A DNA stretch of 64,000 nucleotides from Sphaeroforma sirkka. Lineage: Eukaryota; Opisthokonta; Ichthyosporea; Ichthyophonida. Below the pieces are notes generated by a model. It saw only the letters and a list, made by a program, of their open reading frames with translations, ran no database searches and was not told the origin of the DNA. A program made the translations under genes and the position numbers. Each line of letters begins with the position of its first letter. The first letter of the stretch is position 1. Below are positions 39,301-57,948 of this stretch, in pieces. Location of the stretch: positions 36,001-100,000 of the forward strand of contig LUCW03001354.1 of NCBI GenBank assembly GCA_001586965.3, in the 5' to 3' direction.

Positions 39301-40312
39301 CTCTAAGTCCGATTCCAGGCCATTTGGTCAGCTGAGAGGGTCTGCTCGACGCAAGACGACCAGGAAGCCTATGAAGACGAGGGAGGTGTCAAGCACAAAA
39401 GATACCCGCAAGAAGGAAATGGATCGCAAGTCGGGGGAGACTGGCAGTCTTCAAGTGGATCATAGTGCGAGTGGGATAGACCAGGCGGCTGACACTGCCA
39501 GCCCGAGTGAGGTGTTGGGTGGATGCGATACAATTGCATTAGGTGTGGATGGCGAGTTGGCTGGTCAGGTACCCGTTGTAGGTATAAATTGCCCAATCGT
39601 GTCATTAGTAACGCCTACAGTGGATGGTAAGATGGTCTCACCGACGCCTGTGAAAGCTGCTGTCGTACTTGTAGCTGTGACTAATGGGAAGTCCAAGTCC
39701 GTACTTGGCCACGATTCGAAGGCTAGTGCAGATCACTTGCCTGTGTGTGAGGAAGGCGTCGATGAGCCCTTGCTGCCCAGCACGCCTGCGCAAAAGAGAG
39801 ACCGCCGGCGGAGGCGGAACGAGCAGTTACGGTATGTTTTGTTGGTACAAACCTTGATTCGGTACAGACATCCCTATTCGAGTGTTGCTCGATTGATTCA
39901 CCATAGACACTGAACATCGCACCTTTTTGTATTTGGTGTGTTCCACTGCCATATGAAGGTATGTGAATACAGATGGGAGGAGGAGCCCTGATGCAGATCC
40001 CCTACTGACTCCTACGTATATTGGGTCAGCCACTTGGGCCTATTTATAACTCAACTGTTTTACTTACCTTCCCTACTTCCCAGACTATGCAAAGAGCGAG
40101 AGATCAAAGAGCGACGTGAAAATAGTCGGCGGCGGCGGGCAGAGGGCGGCATGAGTGACCAGCCCACCCCAACAAAAGATATCAATAGACGCGGTATCTC
40201 ATGGAAGCGCGATTGCGAGACCTATTATATATACGACACGGGAGTTTTCAACTCAGTGTACGACCCCAGCGAACACATGCAGGATCCGGGAACAGACATG
40301 GTCAATAAATAG
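30305..40312 (+). CDS. Large, mostly disordered nuclear-type protein with a bromodomain-like segment
   Basis: Four exons join in frame: 30305-31162, 32209-32439, 33041-39831 and 40084-40312, giving about 2,702 residues. The start is the first ATG in the open frame; an upstream exon is possible. Residues about 253-345, split by the first intron, resemble a bromodomain: CRRIAQMLFNQKWAKGFIED matches the first helix, and GAYTSVSQLSEDISKTIQMY followed by RMATELQRWARHLLE matches the last helices. The usual ZA loop with its PMDL motif is missing and the acetyl-lysine-binding Asn is not at its expected place (LQTYAAD rather than a YN pair), so ligand binding is doubtful unless an undetected exon supplies the loop. 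The 6.8-kb exon encodes Ser/Thr/Lys/Arg-rich low-complexity sequence with basic clusters (KRRRPRESTKKK, RRRRNEQLR), an SDQSDGSDRSDESNRSEK acidic-serine tract, and a duplicated LDLNLS. The C-terminus starts with a basic helix, LCKEREIKERRENSRRRR. A nuclear, chromatin-associated role is inference; the protein family is not recognised. Confidence 0.75.
31565..31650. repeat. 18-19-bp repeat, four copies
   Basis: GCAGTAGGTGCACCCATGT repeats in tandem within the first intron of the large plus-strand gene. Confidence 0.85.
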
Positions 40313-41786
40313 TGTCCTAAAAGCAATTCCTGGTGGAAATTGTTAGATGCAAGTACTAATCCTCGAATCAGGTGCACATAACGTATTGAGTATAAGAAAT
40401 AGGATGGAAGGCTCCTGTTTTCCTGTCCAAAAATATCAGAATCATACGCTTGCAATCTGTAAGCTAGCAGGAAGCCGAGATCCACATGCGGAACATAATC
40501 GCCAAAATATACATATATGTATATACACAATAAATAAATACATGTATATCAACATGTTTTTTTCTGGCATACGTGCACACACTGTGACCTTAATCGCAAC
40601 GCATACGTCTCCAGGATCATAAACTTGTTTGCCTCAATTCGATAGGCTCCCAGGAGCATTTATGTTATGATGTTAACTGATTCACGGGTCAGCGCGCAGC
40701 CATGCACGCACCTTGGGAGTGTACATACTACAGAAATAAACAAACCAGCCAAGCTGTAACAACCAACAGATGGCTTCGTATGCATTGATGAGACACTCAC
40801 TAATATTCCTCTCATAAAACCCAGCATCATATGTTGAGAGCCTTGGCCATTGAACGTGGTGTTATCTTGGTATTAGCATCACGGTCAACGCGTGTCTTGC
40901 CCGAGTGTCCGGCCATTAGACATCACGCACAAACATCGCAGATGATGACATTGTTTCCAAGACAAGAGGCAGCTCATGAAATGTACGCGTTTACTCCTTG
41001 CACCAAGATTCAACTCAGGCTCCTGCTGATGCACCACTGAACGGTGAACGCCGTCCCAGATAGCCTCTAAAAACGTTGCAACGGACACCTCAACTACGTG
41101 TCATGGACCACGACTCGTCCCACTCCTTGCGTCTTTTAAGACTTTGGGATTTATCTCAGCCTGAGAGGGGCCTCCGACTTTGCCACTTCTCTGACCCACA
41201 AACCGACCACTTCGCATACTAGTTCTAAAATTTGATCCTCGCCCAAAGTACGCGGTAACAAATCGGAGCGCTACCATATACCGGTTGAAGATTTAGTAGT
41301 CTCGGGCTATCCAAGCTACTTATACACCTACAGCATTATCTCGTGTTTGTCACGTTGAACTTTGCACCGACAGGTGCGCACGCGTGTATCATACTACGGG
41401 AAACAGTCCAAACGCTTCGATTGGTATGGCGAGGAAGAGAGGGTGAGCTGGGACATCTATAGTAACCTGCGACTTCGACTTGTATCTCAGGCGCGGTGTC
41501 TTAACTCGCCAATCTGGCGAGCTGAAGGATGGATATATACGATGGTTGTGCCCTGTATATCCTCGATGCACACCCAGTTGTCAAGTGTTGCCCCAGGACT
41601 CCGCGTGTCTTTTACCATGCACATAGACGACTACAAAAAAAAAAGTGTATGCAGGTTATATGTTCAACAATCCACAATTGAACAGGACAGTTCACATTAT
41701 GGAAAATAACAGTATGTTCGAAGCGTTCGTGTGTGATAAAAGAACAGCTACACTACCTGTTTGTCTGTCAAACCAACATAATATAA
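40313..41786. other. No gene recognised between convergent genes
   Basis: The region lies between the ends of the large plus-strand gene and a minus-strand THAP gene, so it should hold both 3' untranslated regions. A plus-strand frame at 41362-41709 (115 codons) shows no family resemblance. Confidence 0.4.
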
Positions 41787-43280
41787 CTACTGCGACATGG
41801 CGGACCCATCCGCAGGCTGGACCGCGACTGGCACGTCAACTACATGTCGAATGACTGGCTGCTGCACTACCGGTGGGGCGGCAAGCATACCATGCTGCTG
41901 TGGTTGTTGTTGCGGCTGCTGCTGGGCCTGCGGTTGTTGTACTTGCTGCTGTGGTTGTTGTTGCGGCTGCTGCTGCGGTTGCTCTGCAGCCATCTGCGCA
42001 GCAGTCGTATCATTCACTTGGTGTACCTCCATGGGATTGTGCTGATTGATATGCGGCACCTCGTATTGCACCTGCGCTTGTTGCTGTTGGGCATGTTGCT
42101 GCTCGTGCACCTGCTGTTGCTGCACCTGCTGTTGCTGGGTTTGTATCTGCAGTTGCTGCTGTTGTTCTTGCTGAGCATGGTGCACACCGTCATTGAGCTC
42201 GTCCGTATCCATAGCCCCCCCATTGTCACCTGCAACATCCATCCCCTCGCCTCCCTCGACATGATGAGTGACCATATTCTGCGCTGTGTGTGGCGGTGAC
42301 ACGGCACTCGGCAGCATATTGTTCGCTGGCTGGCGTAGTACGGGTGGTGGTACGGGCTGTGGCGGAGGGGGTGGAGGCGGGGGCAAAGACTCTTTGATAA
42401 CCTGCCTAATGGACGTCTTAACCTGCTTCACGGCCTGTCTCAGCCGCTCATTCTCTATCCTAAGCTTTGTATTCGTCTCCGCATGCACACCGACCTCCGT
42501 CAATAGACTCGTGATGCGATTGTTTTTCTCTTCCAACACCCCACGGACCATGCCCTCGGTGGCTCCAGAGCCCGTCTCCAGCTCAGCCGCACTTGCAGCC
42601 AGTGCCAGTATACCCCTGCCCGTTCCAATAGAAACCTCGCCTTCCTCCTCTCGCCTGCGGTTGCGCTTCCTGCCTGTGGCCACTCGCTGGCGCACTTCTT
42701 CGTCGGATATATCGTAGTATGTGCACTCCTCCTCAAAGGTCATGGGTAGCTCTCCCTTGAGCAGCTTGGTGTACTTGTTGACCTGGTGGAATTGCTCCGG
42801 CTTGAAATGCTTGTGACAGACTCGCAATTCCCGTGTGAGGTCATGTTCCTGAATAATAATGATAAGATAAACGAAAGATTGATACCACAGACGCGTTGAC
42901 ATAAATGCCCTCGAAACGACTGCTCTCTGGTGTGAAAGATTTATATGACTGAGTTATAACGAACTAGCACTGCGGGACCTAACAAGCTCACCAATCAAGT
43001 CTGATACTATAAAACGGCCACGCTTACAACGAGAGTCATTTATAAGTCGTACTATTAAACTACCAGCACGTAGTAAACGCACAATCCGCCTATAGAGAAA
43101 CGAGGGCCCATCAAACAGTCATGCACAGCTATTTCTTTACCAACTTATTGGCAGTCCACTTACCGAATAGTTGGGCCGGATGAGTTCCAGCCACTCTCTT
43201 CTGAGCTCCAGCTTCTTGGGCACGTGTACAGCAGGATTGTCCTTCTTCGCGGTGGCCTTACACCACACCGCACCGCACAT
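41787..43280 (-). CDS. THAP-type zinc-finger protein with coiled coil and Gln/Pro-rich tail
   Basis: Two exons, 43280-43164 and 42848-41787, join in phase 0 across a 315-nt intron to give 392 residues. The N-terminus carries a C2CH THAP signature: Cys2-x4-Cys7, Trp30 in RREWLELI, Cys50-x2-His53 in VCHKHFKPEQF, then the family's terminal motif as GELPMTF (Pro74). THAP domains bind DNA through this zinc module, so a sequence-specific DNA-binding role in the nucleus is likely. Residues from about 140 to 200 form a leucine-rich coiled coil (VLEEKNNRITSLL, LRIENERLRQAVKQ), suggesting dimerisation. A run of prolines and then a long Gln-rich region follow, typical of transcription regulators. RKRNRRREEE could be a nuclear signal. 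The usual FHRFP of the family is VHVPKK here. The gene is divergently arranged with a paralogue about 1.1 kb away. The conserved intron position and phases make the model fairly secure. Confidence 0.82.
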
Positions 43281-44378
43281 GATGGGATATTATAACGCAA
43301 TCGACCAGTCGATATTTTCCAATCTATAACAGTGAATGTCAACGAAGATCGCAGTTCACTGAACAGTGCACACTGATTGCACTCGCACAGTTTCCAAATT
43401 GTCTTATTTGAGTTTGAAGATATGTCACCTAAGCGCATCAATCGTGCCAAACCTCACCACGCTATAGCCTCCTAGTAGGAAAGTGTGTTTGTTGTTCAAG
43501 GGTTTGTATGTGTATAGTGTGGCCCTTGCCCTTGTGAAAGCTCTTCTTGTCAGTGTCAGATAGTTCAAAACGCCGGAAAAGCAATCTAATTGTTCTGATA
43601 ACCAATTTCACTATTTGTGATATGTTCTGAATGCTAAAAAGTGTGAATCAGGATTGATATTATCGGGTTTGCGTCTTATTATATGATTTCCTGTTGTGTG
43701 CTTTAGTTTGTGAATTCGCTCTGATGCATACGTTTCTAAAGGTTTGAGTTGGCTCGAAATTTCGATATTTCGATATTTTCAGAAAATTATCCCAAATACA
43801 GTTTTTATGTATAAATTACTGAGTGCAACCGTTGGGAATCTGGTAGGTAAATCTAAAATTAGCTCAAAAATATTCCAAAGTGAGCTCAAAAAATGACGAA
43901 AGATAGAAACGTCTATTTTTAGATTTATATATTGGAGATCGCCAACTGACAAAGTTTTGAAATGCTGATTTCCCATTTTGTGTGAAGTTTCCGGTTTCTG
44001 GGACAGTGCTTGCGATGATTCGGGATGGATATTTGAGCCAAGCACATAAAATTGAGATCATTCGGCAAAGTGAACTACAATGTCATACATTTCATATAAA
44101 ACCAAGTACATTCGCAGAATCACTTCGAAGACTTTCTACTAGTACTGCTACTATCTATATCAGCAGTAAATTAGAAAAGGAAGTGAACCAGCAGCTGGTC
44201 ATAGTATCATATCCACATCGTGTTCAACTTTTTCTATCAAGTACTGATTAGTAGCCACAATTCCTATTAGAGGCAGGTGGTCACAAAAGAGTACAATACG
44301 TCGAGAATATCGGCTTCGTTCGAACATAAATCTGAGAACTTTAGCTTCGGACTTGATATTCAATAATAATCGTCCAAC
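43281..44378. promoter_or_regulatory. Shared upstream region of two divergent THAP genes
   Basis: The two start codons face away from each other across 1,098 bp, so both promoters should be here. The sequence is AT-rich from about 43600 onward. I could not assign a TATA box or transcription start to either gene. Confidence 0.5.
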
Positions 44379-45272
44379 ATGTGCAGCGCAGTTTGGTGCA
44401 AGGCAAAAAGCACTAAGGAGAACAGAGCCGTGCAAGTGCCAAAGAAGGAGGAAATTCGTAAGCAATGGCTGGAAAAAATCAATCCGGATTACACGGTATG
44501 TTTTACTACTTAGTACTAGAGTTACTATCTGAATTGTACTCGAAGAGCCGCCAGATTTTTATAGACTTACATGAGTTGTGCTTAATTTTGCATACATTTC
44601 GTCCATGTTCATAGTTTTTTTTAAGAATTACTTTAGTCAGTTTTTGAATATGCGTTCAGCCGTATCTGATACCGCCAATGTCCATCGACTGTCGTGAAGT
44701 CGATTTTGGTCCGTGATTTGTGAGCGAATAAATATATAAATATGAATTCAACTAAGACACAAACATAAATACTGTAGGAAGAGGATTTGACAAAAGAACT
44801 GCGCGTGTGCCACCGCCACTTCAAGCCCGAGCAGCTTCACGTGGTAAGCAAATACAAGAAGGTGCTTAAAGGCGAGCTCCCCATGTCGTTCGAAGAAGAG
44901 CGTCTGTACTACCTCTACATCGGCGACACACAAATGAGCGAGACACTCATGAACTCCCCACCCAAGCGTGCTGGCGCTGGGCAGCGTTCCCAGGTCAACC
45001 CTGTTCCTTTGCCTGCCGAGGCACCGTCTCTGCCCGTGGGCACCAGTGTGCAGCCGTCGTCCATACTCAGTGACAGCAGTAATAGTGTATATCAGAGCGT
45101 GCTGCAGGAGAAGAACGATCGCATCAATTCACTGGTCAAGGAATCTGCAACTTTCATGGATAATAATTCGAAGCTCAAGATTGAGAACGAAAGACTCCGG
45201 TCAGCGCTGATACAGATGGACCGCATGGCCAGACAACTGTTGCGTGAAGATGAGGAAACGATGTTATTTTAA
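44379..45272 (+). CDS. THAP-type zinc-finger protein, short paralogue
   Basis: Exons 44379-44495 and 44778-45272 join in phase 0 across a 282-nt intron, giving 203 residues. The zinc module matches the neighbouring gene: MCSAVWCK (Cys2, Cys7), Trp30 in RKQWLEKI, VCHRHFKPEQ (Cys50, His53), and GELPMSFEEE. The intron falls after codon 39 in both genes. The coiled coil is also shared (VLQEKNDRINSLV, LKIENERLRSALIQM). The protein ends soon after it and lacks the proline run and Gln-rich tail of its paralogue. It could be a dimerisation partner or a competitor of the longer protein; that is inference. Confidence 0.82.
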
Positions 45273-46297
45273 GATACTGATGCAGATTTCTGTAGACGTG
45301 GCATAGACCTGCACATACGCGTTCTTGTAGACAAGTGCATGTATTGCTAATTAGACCTGAGCATACACGTGCATATCCTACCGTGCGATTCTAGGGGTGT
45401 AGCCTTCCGTAGAGAGAGGCACTTCCCTGTTTGGTTCATCCGTTAGTATGTGTTTCGTACTTTGTAGTTACCGATACCCTTCTGCCAGGTTGTCTTTTGC
45501 GTGCGTGTACTTGACCGCAGAATTGCCACCGATCTATCGAGTATTGTTTAGACTTTGCGGTAGTTGTCCCTGAAGCATGTCAACAGCAACTTGAAATAAT
45601 TGCTTGTCTTCACTGTTGACGTGGCATTCTCAACGGTAAAATCAACGTGGTCGAACTGGGCAAGGTGCTATTGGTAGTGGATTAGTGTTGCTTGATTGGA
45701 ACAGCGTGCCATCTCCCGAACATAATCATAGTTCGTGAAGTTACGGAGCCAAGTAGAATACCCTCAGGATAAGAGTTAACTTTGCCAACTGGAAAACGAG
45801 AATATGAGCCGAATCTGGTACTTGGTTTACACTCTTCGATTGGCGTCTCTTGTGCCAGCTGAACCTTTTTTACATTAACAACCGTAAAAGGGAGAGGGAG
45901 TCCGGCACCGCCGGTGACTGTACCCGCATTGAAAAACTTGATAATCTTCTCTCGGTAAAGATGATCTCATAAGTTGAAACATTGTCAGCTAAAAGATCAG
46001 CTTGATATAATGAACATTTTAATGTTTTATAATTGTGTATCTCTGTTCCCTATAAAATCACTGTTTTTAATTTTTAAGATGCACATTCTCGCTCCGGCAC
46101 GCCACGCTACACAACTCAATCACCTGCTAGAAGATACAGTCCTTTCATATCCTATATGTGCGCGTAGTTCATGTCCTGGTAGCGCTACATTGACCCTGTT
46201 CAACTGTGCGCTCGTGACGTCAAGAATAAAAACATTCGTATGGTATTAAAAAATAACTTCTGCACACTTTAAGAAATAAAAAAAACTCAATTCTAAT
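45273..46297. other. No gene recognised between convergent genes
   Basis: The region holds the 3' sides of the plus-strand THAP gene and the minus-strand methyltransferase gene. I see no supported coding exon. Confidence 0.4.
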
Positions 46298-48373
46298 TTA
46301 TTTTCTATCCTTAGTGAAAAAGGTATCCATACCCCAAACTAGATCACTAGTGTATGAGAAAGTTTCGGATCTATTATGATCTTGCAAAGGATGCTCCTGG
46401 TGGTAGCCACGTTTCATCAACTGCTCAGCGTATTGGCGGTCGCCGTTATCGCAGTTCTTTTCTGTGGCACAGTGGTATACCTCTGCCTGTTACGAAATTG
46501 CCATGTATCGAATTTACATTAGGTGCAAACTTTATAGAGATAGATGTGTATATGCAAAATTGTTAGATTACATGCTTTGAAATGTTTCCGTTGACCTACC
46601 GACTTAAATATGGAACAGTATATCTGTGACATATGCAGTACAAGAAGACCCAGTAATTCACTATATGAGAATGAATGGATTTATTCAACGTGCGAAGGCG
46701 GAGCGTGCAAATACTAGCAAATGTTACGGACGGATGCTTTTTTTCAATGATTGACAAAGTACGGAAGCAAACTGATCATACCGAAATGACTGAAGGAGTC
46801 CCGCTGCCAGTGAAGAATACGGATGAACCTTCATCCGAGAACACGTGCTGTTCGTATCCCTCTACATCAATTTTTAGTGCGAACACTGGTGTAATTTCTG
46901 TGTCTATGATATCGTCCAGTCTGAAGTACAAGTATTCGACAAAAGTTATGAACTGATTAACAACCATAGTCATACACTGAAAATGATATAAAACTCGCAC
47001 GGCATACATAAACCCTTAAACACTTGGACTACAACTTTGTGCTGGTAAAAATGATTTCAGAAATTTTAAAATAAACTTTGCTACGCACACTGACCTGACA
47101 ATTGTCATACTGCTGCGGATCGAGTATTGCTCGGAAGTCTTCAATCTCTGTTCCTCTAAGAAGGTCGCCAACGCCTCTTCAGAACAGACAGTATGGCCGT
47201 CGCCAAGGTTGTTGTCAGATGAAACTACGTGGCAAGTTGCTGGCTCAGTACCTAAAACCAGATAATTTACAAGTTGGAGTGAGTCGGAAGTCTTTCCAAC
47301 TTGTCTTACATGGAGATCGTCAAAGCACAGAGAATCTATGGAAATATTTTGAGTTTCATTATACAAAACATACCTAGACCGAATGGCATTATTGTTAGTT
47401 TTTCCTCAAATCCCGGATTCAGACAAGCGGTGAGTTGTAAAAGTTGGATGTTGGAGGGTAGTGGTTCTACCGAGATAGTAGAGAAGCCAAGTCCTAGCGC
47501 CTGAGCAGTCCAATATCCAACATTCGCACCGATATCCAGAAAGTATCCTTTGGGACCTCCAGGATTGAGAGTGAATGTACGATCCCAAAACCTTTGTAGC
47601 AGGTATAGCTCCCACACACCCGTTTCCCGTAGTGTTTTACTAACTATATCATCACCCTTGTATATTGCCATTTTTATCGGCGGGTATTTATCTCCTCTTA
47701 TTGATTGGACATCCACCACCTGCACGTTATCGTTTGCTGTAGAATTAGAAATTGTATTATAAGTACAGTACAAAACTGCGTTGCTAAATATGAATGCAGA
47801 ATATTGAAAACTTCGATTGGTGATGAAGCAACATTTTGTAACATATTGGATACTATATAGTATCGAAATCACTACACAGTTGACGGTGCATCCCGTCTAC
47901 ATCTGACCTTCCTAGTCGGCGGTCAAACTTGACTTAATATACTCAGAGCAATGAGACGCATATGCCACAATTCGATTCGAGCTCACTTGTCGATTCTTGA
48001 TCGAATATAAACAGAAATTTGCAACACTACCTTGTGCACACTACTAAAAGCCATCGTAGCATATTATGTGCACATATGTGCAATTATATTGCCTCGAACT
48101 CCCATTGAAGTACATACCCGTCACCCCGTGGATAGCAAGGCAATATGATTGCCTGGTACGCTCACTCATCTGCGGTAAAGGTGCTTTAAGGCCTTTGTGT
48201 CCGCTACAGTTTTGTTGATTTTTGCTCGGCGCCTGTATCTCGCTAACTTTTAGACTGTTATCGTGTCCCAATATCTGATATAATAAAATGAGTATGCTTA
48301 TTGTACCTGCAATATTTAGCCACTGGCTCGGAGTGGGTAGCCTTCTAGGGCTGACTATTGATGAGAATCCCAT
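46298..48373 (-). CDS. Membrane-anchored FkbM-type methyltransferase
   Basis: Five exons join with matching phases: 48373-48118, 47736-47374, 47251-47095, 46920-46782 and 46486-46298, giving 367 residues. The N-terminus has one hydrophobic span (WLNIAGTISILILLYQIL, about residues 18-35), as in a type II signal anchor, so the catalytic part probably faces the Golgi or ER lumen. FkbM-family enzymes transfer methyl groups from S-adenosylmethionine, often to sugar or polyketide hydroxyls. FLDIGANVGYWTAQAL (GANVG at about 155-159) is the SAM-binding loop, and ISVEPLPSNIQLL carries the acidic ribose-binding residue. SSDNNLGDGHTVC, VRLDDII and FALKIDVEGYEQHVF are later family motifs, and the end includes VISAEVYHC and AEQLMKRGY. 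In the Met-Pro-Phe-Gly region a downstream acceptor (47251) restores the motif where a nearer AG would disrupt it. The acceptor substrate cannot be deduced. Confidence 0.87.
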
Positions 48374-48725
48374 GACTATGATCTACAAGTAATAAGTCTA
48401 CTTGTGGCTGGTTAAGTTACGGAAAAATATACTATATCATTACTATATAAATTAAACCTGTATTTCTTTGGATCTAAGAACCCGCATAAAATTGAACACA
48501 TTATACAATTTCTAAAATATTTCTTCTTCCCGACCTGTGGCACTTTTTTTACTTCTTCCATTCTAAAGCATCTATAGTGTCATCACTTTTACAAAAAAAA
48601 AATTATAAGCAGGTTTCCGTTGGTCATATGATTCATTCTCTAATAGAATCGCACAGAGATCGCTACGATAAACTATATTCGAATTAATCGTTTCATTAAA
48701 GCTTTATCCAATGAAAAAACAAGCA

Positions 48726-48729
<4 letters not shown>
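48374..48729. other. Upstream region of the methyltransferase gene
   Basis: AT-rich sequence without a recognisable exon; it probably contains the promoter of the minus-strand methyltransferase gene. Confidence 0.3.

Positions 48730-48786
<57 letters not shown>
48730..48786. repeat. (AT)n microsatellite
   Basis: About 28 uninterrupted AT dinucleotides. Confidence 0.97.
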
Positions 48787-48790
<4 letters not shown>

Positions 48791-50028
48791 CCGGCAAAGT
48801 ATATAGTGTGTAAAAAAAGATACATGGACCGGGGGTCCGGGTCTGCGAAGCACAGGTCACAGGGAATACATAGACCATAGGCCATAGGGTGTCTATCAAG
48901 AAGTCTATGCATAGGGAATCTAAAAAAATTACATGTAAAAAAACATGTGGTACCTGCTCTTAAAAAATAATGTCCTCACTGTTCACATTCATATCATTAT
49001 GTAAGCGACCTGTAGGTGAAAAACCGACTACGTGCAGATATTCTGTGGTATAATCGGTAGTTTATTTATCGACCGCAACGAAAGTACACGGTGGCTTATA
49101 GTATATGGCCTATGTCATATACTCAAAAGGTAACTACCAAGCTCTAATGAGAGAAATCAGTAATATGATATGGAGTATTAAAATCGTCTTCGACTCTGTT
49201 CCATTTGAAGCGATTGTGGACTATCAACAATTGAAGAGCTGTAGAATGACGCATCATTCGTAGTCATGTGATACTGGCTATTTCAGCCATGTGAGCCATA
49301 TGGTATAGGACAACGGTCATAGCGAACGACAAACAATGGTAGTGATTAATAATTTTCAATTGTTAGTAGATCTTTGTAATGCGATACCTTAAATTCACTA
49401 TAGGTGTTTCTATTCAAAACTATGACGATCGTCTGGGGCACTTGTGCCAAACATTGCGTATTGCATACATTAACAAATGTAATACATACGTAGCAAAACT
49501 TAGGCTAGACAGCAATAGGTCACGATTTGAGTGACGTTTGGGCTTGCTTCAATTACGATTCCGGTGAAGAACTTTATACACAATGAAGGTTGCCATACTA
49601 AGGCCACAATTTGTGCTTCACTTCGCATCTATCATATCTGATTTAGGAAGGTTACCATATTGGACTGAGGAATTATGGTAGCTGTGTTAGGCGAAAATGT
49701 ATGAAGTGGCGGCAGTGCGATTTGCTATAAGCTAGTCTGTCTGAACTTGCAATTGCCAGTTGCAATTGCAACGAGAGCATTGTAGCAGTGCGCAGGCTTT
49801 CTGCGCCTACTTAACGAACATGTAGCTCATGTTCACTGCATAAGTTGAGCGGGTTGGTGCAGATATTTTGACTAATTAACTTATACATGTAACCAAGTTC
49901 GGTATGCTTCTCTGGAGAACATGAAACTTCCTTCTATTACAAACCAGTAAAAGAAATCATACTTCGAAATCGCCATTTTGTTTGCAAATATATGTAGTCT
50001 GATTTAAATATATATATAACCCTAAATA
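48787..50028. other. No gene recognised
   Basis: There are no open frames of interest and no clear repeats. The right edge should contain the 3' untranslated region of acyltransferase copy A. Confidence 0.4.
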
Positions 50029-57097
<7,069 letters not shown>

Positions 57098-57437
57098 GCT
57101 GATGTGCTATAGTTGTATCTCCTATACGTCTGATCGATTATTGTGGATCAGGTATTGTATTACAAAATACCCACAAAAACACAATAGCACGCATTATACA
57201 TAAGTATATATTTACATGATAAAAGTATAACATTATCGATATTTTGTCCCTTTTGTAAATAATAAAACTGAGGTGACAAAAAAGGCTGTTTTTTGTTTTT
57301 TATATAAAAAATAGAGTATTTTTACTTTTATATCATTTCAGAGTAAAACATTTTTTAACAAAACAAAATTAATATCAGCTATTTATAATTAAAAAACAGC
57401 CGAAATAGGACCATAAAAAGTAATAAATACGAATGTC

Positions 57438-57948
57438 TTTATACAGCACTGGTGACAATAAAGTTATTAACCACCTCAGGCCCAGTTTCCTACCAGTCTC
57501 ATACTTGAACTATTTCGAGTTTACTTTCTTTTAAAAGATGTAACTAGCGTGATTTTAGCCCATTTATACGTATGTTAGACACGAATAGTGTCAACTGTAA
57601 AGCCATGGGCGAATCTGAAGCAATAGCTGAGACAGAGGACGCCTATATACATGTGTCTAACTGCTAACATATGTCAAGCTCTTAAGACCGACAAGGACCT
57701 AACATAAGTGCAACAGATGGGTTGTATCTGCGCTACAATATCTAACATTTAAGTCGAGCGCTTCCAGCCGGCAGATAACAAACAAACCAGCAGAAAACAA
57801 ACATATCTCATTAGTGCTTAAAATCACGCTAATTACATTTAAAATACACCTGTATTTAAGCAAATTAAACTTGAAAAACATATGTATGAGACTGGTAGGA
57901 AACTGGGCCTGTGATTAATAGTTTTATTCTCACAAGTGCCGTATAAGG
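57438..57948. mobile_element. MITE-like inverted-repeat element, termini unresolved
   Basis: CAGGCCCAGTTTCCTACCAG continuing into TCTCATA at 57477-57503 is matched perfectly in inverse orientation at 57885-57911 (27 bp). Pairing continues imperfectly inward (TAGCGTGATTTTAG against CTTAAAATCACGCTA) and outward (TTATACAGCACTGGTGACAA against the complement of the sequence at about 57925-57946). No coding frame is present. This fits a non-autonomous DNA transposon or a large palindrome. I could not fix the ends or find a target-site duplication. Confidence 0.65.

Noticed and set aside
47095-47251. Apparent frameshift in the methyltransferase exon
   Set aside because: A second frame looked plausible (RGTEIEDFRAILDPQQ), but joining the original frame to the acceptor at 46920 gives the expected VRLDDII motif, so no frameshift is needed.
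47336-47373. A 38-nt intron in the methyltransferase gene
   Set aside because: The frame fits, but using the acceptor at 47251 gives the conserved continuation GLGTEPATC, which matches the family better.
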